A stretch of DNA of 64,000 nt, taken from positions 280,259,229 to 280,323,228 of the forward strand of contig CM051459.1 of the NCBI GenBank assembly GCA_028095005.1, given 5' to 3'. This DNA comes from Rhynchospora pubera (lineage: Eukaryota; Streptophyta; Magnoliopsida; Poales; Cyperaceae). The notes under the pieces were generated by a model. It did not search any database. It saw only the letters and a program-made list of their open reading frames with translations, and was not told where the DNA came from. Both the position numbers and the translations under genes were made by a program. This document shows positions 1 through 9,644 of the stretch, piece by piece. Within the stretch, counting starts at the first letter, position 1. Each line of letters begins with the position of its first letter.

Positions 1-2
1 CA

Positions 3-1010
3 ATCCCAACTCCCGTAGCTCAAAGCTCAGATGTTTCAGCCTCACCGATCACAGTAAAACTAGATGGCACAAACTACTCGATCTGGTCTGAAGTAGTAAG
101 CATCCATGTTAAGGGACGAAACAAGATGCACCATCTCACCTGTGACCCACCTGCTCCGTCGATAGATCATCCATCCTACCCTAAGTGGAGTGCAGACGAC
201 TCCGTGGTTAAAGGGTGGTTGATTAGCTCTCTTGAACCAGCTCTCTTGCCTACCTACTTGCGCCACAAGACGGCAGGAGAGATGTGGAAGGCTCTGGCAA
301 CTACCTACTATGATGGAAATGACGAGTCACAAGTCTTTGATCTCAACCGTCAAGTGTCTCGTCTCAAACATACAGGTAGAATTGAAGATTACTATAATGG
401 TTTACAGGGACTATGGAGGGAAATTGACTATCGACGTCCAAATCCTATGACTAGTGCACCAGATATTGAGAGATTCAATGAATACCTAGAGAAGTCAAGG
501 GTGTACATCTTCTTGGACGGTCTTGATGATCGCCTGGACAATCTCAGGGCCCAAGTGCTGCGACTCACACCATTTCCAACAGTGGAGCAAGCTTATGGGT
601 TAGTAAGAAGGGAGGTCTCAAGGCAATCAGTCATGTTGAAAAGTGAGGAAGGTAACCATCAAAACTCTATGGTTATGTATTCTAAAGGTGTTTCTAGTAT
701 AAACTATCAGGATAAGTCCAAGATGAAGTGTACTCACTGTGGAAAAAGCGGGTACGTGCGTGAAACTTGCTTTGAGATTGTGGGCTATCCAGAATGGTTC
801 AAGGGAAGAAAGGGGAAGATGCAGAGAAGGCCTCAGACAAATATGGTGGCAAACAACACAACTGGAGAAGCAAAAACCAACCATTCGGCCGACTGTTCGG
901 CTGGAGCAGGCCGAACAACAGGCCGAACAGTGGCGAGAGACAGCCAAACAGAGGAAACAGCCAACCGAACGGACCTGGCAGAGGGCAGTACGGGTCGGGC
1001 GAGAAATTAA
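3..1010 (+). pseudogene. Copia gag (capsid/nucleocapsid), partial
   Basis: The frame is open from base 3, well upstream of the first ATG at 126, and reads KLDGTNYSIWSEVV, the usual start of a plant Copia gag (DUF4219/UBN2 region). The UBN2 core runs to about 620. A CCHC knuckle lies at about 729-768, but the conserved histidine is tyrosine (CTHCGKSGYVRETC), which should weaken zinc and RNA binding. After about 880 this frame becomes rich in T, E and R and stops at 1008-1010. Frame +2 of the same stretch (794-1036) is rich in N, Q, G and R like normal gag tails, so an indel near the knuckle or in the GGCCGAAC repeats is likely. Read as a degenerate gag. Confidence 0.85.
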
Positions 1011-1020
1011 CTCAACTCAT

Positions 1021-1926
1021 CATGACACAGGTTTGATAAGTAACACGTCCAACCAAGGTAGGTCTCTCTTCACATGTTGTGACTTGGACTGGGTAATTGA
1101 CTCTGGTGCTACAGACCATATGACCTTTGATAAAAATGACCTCAAGGAATCTAGGGAGCCAAGGGTGAAGAATATCTATAATGCTAATGGTTTTGAGTAT
1201 CCAGTAAGAGGGGCAGGAAATGTAGAGATTTCACCATCATTAGTTCTCCATAACACACTTCTTGTACCATCCTTGAAAAATCGGTTGATTTCAATTGGAC
1301 AAATAACAGAAGAGTTAAATTGTGTGGTTCTAATGTTCCCTGATTTCTATATTTTTCAGGATGTCCTCACGAAGGAGATCATTGGGCGTGGTACTAAAAG
1401 AGGTCGTCTGTATCACTTGGAGGACCTTAAGATTGGGAGAACTAACTTGGCTACTAGAAGTTCATCACGGGAAGAAAAGATTTGGACTTGGCATAGGCGG
1501 TTAGGACACCCATCTTTTGGATATATGAGAAGGATTTTACCTGATTTGTTTTGTGGGTTAGATTTATCTAAGTTGAATTGTGAAACTTGTGTAAGGACTA
1601 AAAGTCACCGTATGACGTACCATATCAGTTTGAATAAATGTGAAAGATCTTTTGATTTAATTCACTCAGATGTTTGGGGCCCCTCCCCAGTTGAGTCAAT
1701 CTTTGGATATAAGTACTTTGTTTTATTTGTGGATGATTGCACTAGAATGACCTGGTCTTTTTTATTGAAAAGAAAAGATGAAGTGGGTGAAGTGTTTAAA
1801 AATTTTCATGCTATGGTGCAAACTCAGTTTGGGACTAATATAAAAATGTTTAGAAGTGACAATGGAGGTGAATTTGTGAATAGGAACCTAAAGGATTTTT
1901 TTCAAGGAAAAAGGCATTATTCATGA
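1021..1926 (+). pseudogene. Copia protease-integrase segment, ends at frameshift
   Basis: The frame carries the aspartic protease motif DSGATDHM (about 1099-1122). It continues into a GAG-pre-integrase zinc region with WHRRLGHPS and a downstream C-x2-C (about 1490-1600). The first two acidic residues of the integrase D-D-E triad are visible in HSDVWGP and RSDNGGEF. The frame then ends at a TGA (1924-1926). The remaining integrase continues in frame 2, so one extra base in the A-run near 1907-1911 is the simplest explanation. The third acidic residue lies past the break. The segment is also out of frame with gag. This copy cannot make an intact integrase without frameshifting. Confidence 0.88.
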
Positions 1927-4618
1927 GACATCGTGTGTTGGAACACCACAACAAAATGGGATAGCTGAAAGGAAAAATAGGCATGTTCTTGAGACTGCTA
2001 GGGCACTGTTATTTGAAAATAACGTGCCTCAGAAATTTTGGGATTGTGCCATAATGATGGCAGTGTATGTCATAAATCGGTTACCCTCAGTGATCAACAA
2101 ATTCCAAACCCCCTTGAAGACACTTAGTACCTTTCACTCTATTCCATCTGTTTTAAGTCTTCAACCAAAAATATTTAGGTGTGTAGCATATGTTCACATT
2201 CAAAAAAATAATAGGACCAAACTAGATCCCTGTGCTGTTAAGTGTATATCCTTAGGAGTAGGACTCAACCAAAAAGGGTATAGGTATTTTGAACCAAAGT
2301 CTCACAAGTGGTATGTAACAAAGGATGTGACTTTCTTAGAAAATGAAGCCTTCTACCAAGACACCACGTGTTTTCCTCAGGGGGAGACAGAAAATGAGAG
2401 AAACCAGTGGTATCAACAAGGAGAAGACTCCTATGAGATGGATGGTTGTCCAGATCTCAGAGAACAAGAGAATTTGACTCGTTTGGGTGTCCATTCGGGC
2501 AACCATTCGGCCGAACAGATAGTAGAACATGGTCGCTTGGTCAGAACTCGGACCGAGATGGCTCGGACTCGGACCGAGCAGGGTGAACATACAGAGGAAC
2601 ATGGTCATTCGGCTGAACATTCGGCCGAACAGGAGACCGAACGGCTCACAGATTGGGCCGAACAGCTAAGAGAATCTGACTTTACTGCTGAACTTGACTC
2701 ACATGGTGACCCAGATGCAGGTGAGGAAGAAGTGGAGGAAGAAGTGATACAGACTGACCGTCCACAGCCCTTAGCATCTCCAGAGGACACTCCTGAGGTA
2801 AGTGGTTCTAACTCTAGATATGTACTTCCACCACGGCACAATCGTGGCAAACCACCAAAGAGGTATGTACGTGAGGACGGGACTAGTAAAGAGCTTATCT
2901 ACCCGATTGCAAACTATGTTACCACAGAGAGTTTACCAGAACCACTAAGAAAGTTCAGTGAAGAAGCATTAACTATACCTATACCTGGAACTGTGAATGA
3001 GGCCTTAAATGATCCTATGTGGGTAGGAGCTATGAATGAAGAGATGAAAGCCCTGTATAAAAATGAAACTTGGTCCTTAGTAGATTTGCCAAATGGTAAG
3101 AAACCTGTAGGATGTAAATGGGTATTTTCAATCAAGTATGGTGCTGATGGTAATATTGAAAGGTACAAGGCTAGGTTAGTAGCTAAGGGGTATACTCAAA
3201 CCTATGGAATTGATTATCAGGAGACCTTTTCTCCTGTTGCAAAACTAAATACGATTCGAGTATTGTTGTCTCTTGCAGCTAACTTAGATTGGCCACTTCA
3301 CCAATTTGATGTAAAAAATGCCTTTCTACATGGAAACTTGGAAGAAGAAATCTACATGGAGCTACCACCAGGATTTGATGAGCTAAGGGCATTCAACATG
3401 GAAAAACAAGGTGGACAGAGCCTCTGTTCGGTTCACTGTTCGGCCAGGAGCAGGCCGAATGACCAGCCGAACAGTAAGAAAAGAGGGTCAGAAACAAAAG
3501 TTTGCAAATTGAGGAAGGCTCTGTATGGGCTAAAACAGTCTCCACGTGCCTGGTTTGGAAGATTTTGTCAAGCAATGAGAAAATATGACTTTGTTCAAGG
3601 AGAATCAGATCATACCCTCTTTTATAAAAGAAAATATGAAAGGTTAACAATATTAATTATCTATGTTGATGACATGATAATCACAGGTGATGACACAGAG
3701 GAAATCCAGCGACTTGAGGAGAAACTTTCCAAAGAGTTTGAGATGAAGAATCTGGGAGGTCTGAAATACTTTCTTGGAATTGAAGTGGCTCGATCAAGCG
3801 AAGGTATAGTTCTATCTCAGAGGAAATACATCTTAGACTTATTGGCAGAAGTGGGCATGCTAGATTGTCGTCCAGCAGACACACCAGTGGTGCAAAATGA
3901 GAAGTTGGGTGAATTCTCAGATCAAATACCAACCAACAAGGAAGGGTATCAAAGATTGGTAGGGAAGCTAATATACCTGTCTCATACAAGACCGGACATA
4001 GCATTTGCCGTGAGTTTGGTAAGTCAATTCATGCATAACCCAAGTGAAGCTCATAGGGAAGCGGTGATAAGAATCATCAGATACTTGAAAGGTACTCCTG
4101 GAAAAGGAATACACTTCAGAAGGAATGGGCATCTTGATATTATGGGCTACACTGATGCAGATTGGGCTGGTAGTGTCACTGATAGGAAGTCAACCTCAGG
4201 GTACTTTGCTTTTGTAGGAGGAAATCTCGTTACATGGCGAAGTAAGAAGCAAGGGGTAGTGGCTCTTTCAAGTGCAGAAGCTGAACTCATTGGTGTTGTG
4301 AAGGGTGTGTGTGAGTTGTTGTGGATAAGGAAACTCATGAAAGAACTAGGCTTCAAGTCAGGGGGAGCCATGGCATTGTGTGTTGATAATAAGGCGGCCA
4401 TTGACATGTCTCACAATCCGGTCCAGCATGACAGAACTAAACATGTTGGAGTTAACAGGCACTTCCTCAAGCAGAGCATAGACTTGAAGATTATCCAGTT
4501 GAAGTTTGTGAAATCAGAAAATCAACTGGCTGACATTTTGACCAAGGGGGTAACAAGCAATGCCTTCAAGAATGTGATTAGCAAGTTAGGTATGACAGAT
4601 CTGTACATACCAACTTGA
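1913..4618 (+). CDS. Copia integrase C-terminus, reverse transcriptase and RNase H
   Basis: The frame opens just after the integrase break and stays open to the TGA at 4616-4618; its first ATG is at 2024. In order it contains the integrase tail with the NRLPS and GYRYFEP regions, a variable hinge (about 2380-2880), the RT_RVT2 domain (about 3020-3700) and RNase H with TDADWAG and SSAEAE (about 4145-4300). The RT has the FDVKNAFLHG region and the catalytic YVDD at about 3661-3672. The hinge carries repeated HSAEQ-like residues encoded by the GGCCGAAC repeats. A further segment of about 110 bases with the same repeats splits the RT between PPGF and KVCKLRKALYGLKQ, where Copia RTs normally have only a few residues. 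Catalytic residues are intact, but processivity with the insert is uncertain. Confidence 0.9.
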   Translation, partial: GIIHETSCVGTPQQNGIAERKNRHVLETARALLFENNVPQKFWDCAIMMAVYVINRLPSVINKFQTPLKTLSTFHSIPSVLSLQPKIFRCVAYVHIQKNNRTKLDPCAVKCISLGVGLNQKGYRYFEPKSHKWYVTKDVTFLENEAFYQDTTCFPQGETENERNQWYQQGEDSYEMDGCPDLREQENLTRLGVHSGNHSAEQIVEHGRLVRTRTEMARTRTEQGEHTEEHGHSAEHSAEQETERLTDWAEQLRESDFTAELDSHGDPDAGEEEVEEEVIQTDRPQPLASPEDTPEVSGSNSRYVLPPRHNRGKPPKRYVREDGTSKELIYPIANYVTTESLPEPLRKFSEEALTIPIPGTVNEALNDPMWVGAMNEEMKALYKNETWSLVDLPNGKKPVGCKWVFSIKYGADGNIERYKARLVAKGYTQTYGIDYQETFSPVAKLNTIRVLLSLAANLDWPLHQFDVKNAFLHGNLEEEIYMELPPGFDELRAFNMEKQGGQSLCSVHCSARSRPNDQPNSKKRGSETKVCKLRKALYGLKQSPRAWFGRFCQAMRKYDFVQGESDHTLFYKRKYERLTILIIYVDDMIITGDDTEEIQRLEEKLSKEFEMKNLGGLKYFLGIEVARSSEGIVLSQRKYILDLLAEVGMLDCRPADTPVVQNEKLGEFSDQIPTNKEGYQRLVGKLIYLSHTRPDIAFAVSLVSQFMHNPSEAHREAVIRIIRYLKGTPGKGIHFRRNGHLDIMGYTDADWAGSVTDRKSTSGYFAFVGGNLVTWRSKKQGVVALSSAEAELIGVVKGVCELLWIRKLMKELGFKSGGAMALCVDNKAAIDMSHNPVQHDRTKHVGVNRHFLKQSIDLKIIQLKFVKSENQLADILTKGVTSNAFKNVISKLGMTDLYIPT

Positions 4619-4625
4619 GGGGGAG
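4616..4625 (+). other. Polypurine tract of the Copia element
   Basis: A purine-only run lies directly before TGTTGG, the start of the 3' LTR. Its first bases overlap the TGA stop of the RT/RNase H frame. This is the standard plus-strand priming site of Copia elements. Confidence 0.85.
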
Positions 4626-5036
4626 TGTTGGAAAGTGTTGAAAATAGTCCATTCGGCCAGGTGTTCGACCAGGTCCAGCCGAATGGTTGGCAGAACAGAC
4701 GCGTTTTTCATACAAGGAAAGGTCCAGGCTGCACCAAAGTTGGAAATACATGTATGGCACGTCCAGGGGTGTGGTTCTAGTATGTTGGGATAGTTTCCTT
4801 GTAAATAGAAGGTCAAATGTAACAAATAAAGAAAGAAATAATGGGGAATTATGAAAAGGGGGTGTGTGCCTCTATAGGATAGTTTTCCTATTTATTATTC
4901 ATCTTCTCCATGTAACAATTAACCAGAAAATTAATAAAAAAGTGAGACGTGTGCGTGTGTGAGGACGTAGGCACCAAATTGGTGCTGAACCTCGTTAAAA
5001 TTGTGTGTCTCTTTATTGTTTTATCTGTTTTCTACA
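4626..5036 (+). repeat. 3' LTR of the Copia element
   Basis: The repeat begins TGTTGGAA right after the polypurine tract and is taken to end in TCTACA at 5036, giving the TG...CA ends of Copia LTRs and a length near 411 bp. AATAAA-like polyadenylation signals occur near 4823 and 4930. A TTCGGCC-type module lies at about 4651-4710. The 5' LTR is outside the window, so the right boundary is inferred from the CA end and family length. Confidence 0.75.
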
Positions 5037-5829
5037 AGTTTTAGTGTCAACTCACACTGTCACACATAAATGAGCGTGCTGTTGATTCTTTGTGATTCTG
5101 TATTTCGTTGCATTCTATTCTCTTATCTTTCTTTGTTTTTCCTGTACTCAACTTTGCATTGAGTCTTCCTTAGTGTAACAGAATTGAGGGGACTTGGGCT
5201 TCTATTTTTAGTTTTTTACTCAAAAAAAAAAAATTGATGAGCAATTCATTTGGAAAAAAGGGTAATATGGCACTCTGTATTGACTTGCTGTTCAATACTT
5301 CAATGGCATCTCCAATTTTAAATGAGTTTCGACTCAAAATAAAAGGAAAATTTCAGCTCTTCGTCTCTGCAATTGACCGAAAGTGTCCATAGTATAGTAC
5401 CTCAACAAATGATGATTTTTGTATATTTGTATTGTTGGGAAAAAAATTTAACAGAAAGCTAGCCTATTGCATCAGTAAATGATAATAATAAATTAATTAG
5501 ATAAATTATAATAATATATTTTTTAAAAAATAATCATATAAAATGTTCCATGAGGTTTGGGCAAGTCAAATCAATGGACACATATTAACTCCATAACAAG
5601 CAAAAGGTGTGCGTGCATGTTATGTAAGATGATATTTCAGATGCATAATGTACATATATACAATTTACAGGTCAAATACATGATGTATGATGTTTTTACA
5701 AATAAAACAAAATGGTAAAGTCTTACCCAAAAAAAAAACATAACGAGTATGTCATGCGATGTACTGTATTGGGAAAAAAAAAGTCACCAAATGTTAAATA
5801 ATAGAGAAATGATAATTGTAATCTGCAGT

Positions 5830-6050
5830 TGATAGCTTGAACAAAATGAACATATATAATAGACAATGTGAACATATAGATGATCAAAATGAGCGCATAT
5901 AAAAAAATAAGTTTTGCCATCTCTTGTTTAGATTTTTATATTCATATTCAACTTATTATTGTTGAACTTATTTATTTGTATAGGTTTATTTTGATTGTAT
6001 ATATGTTGATCTTGTCTATTTTATATATTCATTGTGTTCAAACATTGACA
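5830..6050. mobile_element. Fold-back MITE, copy A
   Basis: The left arm (from about 5834) and the right arm (to about 6050) are imperfect inverted repeats of roughly 80 bases. Both arms carry GAACA(A/C)AATGAA, AATAGACAA and AATAAGTT in the same order. The centre matches the element at 46299-46487, including ATTCAACTTATT. The two copies therefore belong to one MITE family. No clear target duplication was recognised. Confidence 0.7.
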
Positions 6051-7441
6051 AACTATGACAAAACTGTGGCACTAATTAATTTCCTAAATAAAACTCAATA
6101 GCACCCCGCCGACAAAAAAAATATATCTCACGCAATGTTAAATAAGTCGTACGCAGTTCTTGCCATTATAAGTAGTAAAGTCGCTTTCAATCTACCGATT
6201 TAGCTAACTGTTATTTTTTAAGTAAGATATTCTGAGGTTTCTCTTCTATTGGACGAACCAATAAATTATAGCAATATAGAAGGGGGAACTTATTAATTTG
6301 CATGCGAAATAGTCCGAAATTTTGCTTCTGGGAAGTGCTATTTTCTTTTTCCTAATTGTAATTGTATAGTTTCCTCAATTTGGATTGAGATCTAGAAGCT
6401 CAAAGTCTACTCCGTTAATTAAATGAATTAGCATAATAACTCTAGCTACCTTTAATAATAAATAAACTTATTCTTTATTAGCGAGCTTAGCAGTGGCTGC
6501 AAACTTATTTAATTGTTCATTATTGGGATCGTAACTAGGGGAGGATTTCAAATTTAAACAAAGTTGAAACGGTGTATCATAACTTTTATTGTTCTTCGAG
6601 AAGGCGACCTTGATCTGTAACAGATTAATTGAAAGAACTTCATTTAGATAAAAAGATTTTTTTTTTCAAGACAATTTGTTCTAATGAGGACACACGTCAA
6701 GTCTCCATCCAATATGATACAACTCATACAAGTCTCCATAGAATTATTTTTTGTTTCAGACATGATACCTTAAAGCATCTTTGTTATAACCTAAACGATT
6801 ATTAACACTCTCTCAGAAAATATTCATCGTCCTTCAGTAAAGATTGATTTTTTTTTTATCCTTTTGTTATCTTTCTTCGGTAGTTGAAATAAGCATGATA
6901 TCAGCAAAAAAAAATTTCTTCCTCATGTACTAGAAATAAATTCACTACATGGCTGGCATAACATGGATTCCATTTTTCCTAACAGGAGCATGCAAGGATC
7001 AACTCTTTTGGATAAGTGCAGACTTTGTTGATTATAAAATTTATCTGACTTTAGACTTCCATATTTCTCTCTTTTTTCTAAAAATTGTTTATTTGTTTGG
7101 TTTGTTAGCAGAATCGGACCTAACAGAACAATAATGGTGCGTATCCAATTAATAATTCGTCTTAAGAAATGGAAGCTTCAGCAAGTAAAATAATGCGTGT
7201 CAAATCTGGGATGCCAAAATTAGAGTTTGTGCGCGAGGGAAAATCAGAAGTTGAAATTTTAATGGATGGAGTCAGATGAAAACTGAGAGCAGTTTGACTT
7301 TATTTTCTTTTAAATTGAAACAAATCTAAGTATTGGATATTTCCTGGAAATCGCTGGCTTCAAGCTACGGAAAATTATGAGTGAATATTTTTCTCTTGAT
7401 ACTTTTTTTTTTCTTTTGAGGAGGCGCGCGGGGATTTATTA

Positions 7442-7463
7442 TTTTTTTTTGGGGGGGGGGGGG
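7442..7463. repeat. Homopolymer junction T9-G13
   Basis: Nine T are followed directly by thirteen G. A G run of this length stands out in this AT-rich spacer and could form G-quadruplex-like structures. It is also a typical place for assembly errors. Confidence 0.9.
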
Positions 7464-7507
7464 AGTTGAGGATTGCGAATTTCCTAATTAATCCCATGGT
7501 AGATGAT

Positions 7508-7605
7508 ATGCAAGTAACAGAACCATAATTAATAAACATCATTACATTGTATATGCAAGCAACAGAACCATAATTAATAAACATTATTGCATTATTACAT
7601 TGTAT
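7508..7605. repeat. Tandem duplication, two units of about 45-53 bp
   Basis: The first unit (7508-7552) and the second (7553-7605) share ATGCAAG(T/C)AACAGAACCA and continue through AATTAATAAACAT to ACATTGTAT. The second unit has a short internal extension. Confidence 0.9.
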
Positions 7606-8665
7606 TCATAATTCATATATCGGCAATTTAGCCACCGCATCATACTTTTTTTTTTATTAGAATGATCGTAAATTTTTTTTTTAATTGCTCTGGCTTCATA
7701 TTTCAATGTAAAATTTTCTCTTATTTATCGATTGGCAATGCTTCGATGAAAAATTTTCTACCTTCGGATAGGGGCGTACGTATATCTGAATTGTTCTATT
7801 TGGTGTATTTTCATTTGTTGGATTTTCTGGATGAAAAGAAATAGATGAATTTTCTCAAATAAGCATATAAATATATCTTTCTTGTGTCAAAGATGGATAA
7901 AACAAGTTAGGAGGCGTTTGACCGATCGTTAGAGATTAAAATGAATCTTACAATATATATGCATATATATATTTTTCTCTTGTAACTTTTATTTTGGTCA
8001 ATGAAAGTTTCCAATTGATAATTGAGAACTAACCCTAAAATTTCAGCAGAACAATAGCCTTCTGGAGATGACTAAGGGGCGGTGATTATCATGACCCATA
8101 AGAAACAATCAGTCAGAACATGGATGAGATATAGATGTTTCATTGGAGAAGATCATAGACCAATTAATTTGTATGTATATATACATAAAATATAAAGAAC
8201 CAATGAATAAACTGAAACTCCGCTACTATATATGGCTTGTGCCAGCAGGATTTAAAAAGTTAAGGGTATAAATTAATTACGACATGCATGCCACTAAAAG
8301 CTTGAAATGTTGAATGAATCTGAGGCAGCCAATGAGGCAATCACAACTGGCTATTAGTTATTTTCTTGTAATCTCAAGCAATTGCGTCAGGAAGACATCA
8401 TTAGTGACGCCCCCTTTTTGTTTAAAAAAAATTGGGTTTTGAAGTAACGATATTACTAAAATAATTATGTAAATTATATAAAAAACATGATTTTTAATTA
8501 ATAAAAGCTAACAATGGCACCGTATAATTTAAAAGATTTGAGAGTACATTTTCTTAGAAGAAATTTGATGTACAATACTAAATATATTATATAAATGTAT
8601 TAATTAAGAAAAAAGAAAGAAGGGAACAACGTTCTCTATTTTTTATATTTAAATTCATCTACTAT

Positions 8666-8825
8666 GGCTCCGTTTGGATAGGTGTAGGAAGAAGGGAAAA
8701 AGAGAAGAAGTGGGAAAAAGTATTGGGAAGTGTGTAACTTTGTGAAGAGTTTGGATTGTTTATAATTTTTTTCTTCCTTCTTCCTTCTTCTTCTTCTTTC
8801 TTCCTATATCCAAACGCACCCTATG
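8666..8825. mobile_element. MITE with CGTTTGGAT termini
   Basis: The left end reads GGCTCCGTTTGGATAGG and the right end, reverse complemented, GGTGCGTTTGGATATAGG. Between them is a purine-rich left half and a pyrimidine-rich right half, a stem-like structure. CTATG flanks both ends, a possible short target duplication. The internal phrase AAGTGTGTAACTTTGTGAA recurs at about 9752-9772, linking this copy to the composite at 9645. Confidence 0.75.
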
Positions 8826-9374
8826 ATAGCCATTGTTCTCTTCGGCATTTTCCTGCATGCTTATCCCCTTATTCCCCATAAAGATACATCATATTATTTG
8901 TGAGTAATTTTTATCAAGTATGAACTCAAATTTAAATTTTATATATAATTCATATTTCATAAAAGAAATTCACTTGCATATAAAATGACACAAATATTTA
9001 TTGTTGACAAACCGGAAGCGAACGAACTCCAACAATAGAAAACATTAGCTTTGTTGTTCTTTTTTTTCTTTTCCTTTATTTCTTGTAGCTGAAGATAAGA
9101 TTTTTTTTTTTCTTTGAGCCTTGATAGTAGTAGTTGCTACTATGCTAGTATGGTCTTTGTCAGCCAAGTCAAAGTGATTCAGTTCTATTCGTACATTAAA
9201 TTACGTCGGTGCTATTATTTTTCCACCTAAATTAAAGTAGACTAGTCTTTAGGCTTCATGTCTTCAACGTTTATCACGCTGGTTCATACGCAAACGCAAT
9301 CCCGCTGGCGCACTGCACAAATTGTATTAATGAAAAAAATTAATAGCAAAGTTGTGCGATCCACAAGTACAGTG
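8826..9374. other. Gene-free spacer
   Basis: About 550 AT-rich bases between two transposon insertions. No coding, RNA or repeat feature was recognised apart from T-runs. Confidence 0.6.
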
Positions 9375-9451
9375 CCTGGGTCAGAATCTTCTTTTTTTTT
9401 TTTTTTTTTTTTTTTTTTGAGAATGGCCCGTAGGCTCCTGGGTCAGAATCT
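9375..9451 (-). mobile_element. Near-empty poly(A) retro-insertion 1 with 15-bp TSD
   Basis: CCTGGGTCAGAATCT occurs at 9375-9389 and again at 9437-9451. Between them are only a 27-base T-run (9392-9418) and 18 non-T bases. On the minus strand the insert reads AGCCTACGGGCCATTCTC followed by poly(A). A long target duplication plus a 3' poly(A) tail is the signature of target-primed reverse transcription by a LINE-type machinery. The body is far too short for a full SINE, so this is an extreme 5' truncation. Confidence 0.8.
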
Positions 9452-9535
9452 GATTACATCTCATTAAGATCCGCAAGTACAGCGTACTCGGACGTTTACT
9501 TTGGATCTGCATCACACGCTGAGCTGACTTTAGCG

Positions 9536-9593
9536 AGTTGATATTCTCTGCCTACGGGCGTTAAGATAAAAAAAAAAAAGTTGATATTCTCTG
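9536..9593 (+). mobile_element. Near-empty poly(A) retro-insertion 2 with 15-bp TSD
   Basis: AGTTGATATTCTCTG is present at 9536-9550 and at 9579-9593. The insert between them is CCTACGGGCGTTAAGAT plus an A-run. Its first nine bases (CCTACGGGC) also occur near the start of insertion 1, on the opposite strand. Both may therefore be 3' remnants of one unidentified retroposon family. Confidence 0.82.
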
Positions 9594-9644
9594 AAATTGG
9601 GTTAAAATTTGCGTATGTATTGCGAACTTCTCCTTAGACTCGTT

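Larger units (their letters stand above)
1..5036 (+). mobile_element. Ty1/Copia LTR retrotransposon, 5' end outside window
   Basis: The order gag, aspartic protease, integrase, reverse transcriptase, RNase H, polypurine tract and 3' LTR is the Copia (Pseudoviridae) arrangement. The window opens already inside gag, so the 5' LTR and primer-binding site are missing and neither element age nor target duplication can be judged. The copy is damaged: gag and pol lie in different frames, and integrase has a one-base shift near 1907-1911. RT and RNase H are open and keep their catalytic motifs. A GC-rich TTCGGCC/GGCCGAA module recurs in the gag tail, the hinge after integrase, the RT domain and the LTR, against an AT-rich background. 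Probably non-autonomous, but trans-mobilisation is possible. Confidence 0.95.
5037..8665. other. Gene-free AT-rich spacer with transposon debris
   Basis: No coding segment with a recognisable domain or consistent splice sites was found on either strand. It contains the fold-back element at 5830-6050, the T9G13 run and short tandem repeat near 7442-7605, and many A/T homopolymers. The short ORFs here have biased AT-driven composition and no family resemblance. Confidence 0.7.

Noticed and set aside
2336..4825. Several minus-strand ORFs over the Copia element
   Set aside because: Shadows of the pol frame. Their CSAE-type repeats are only the reverse reading of GGCCGAAC modules.
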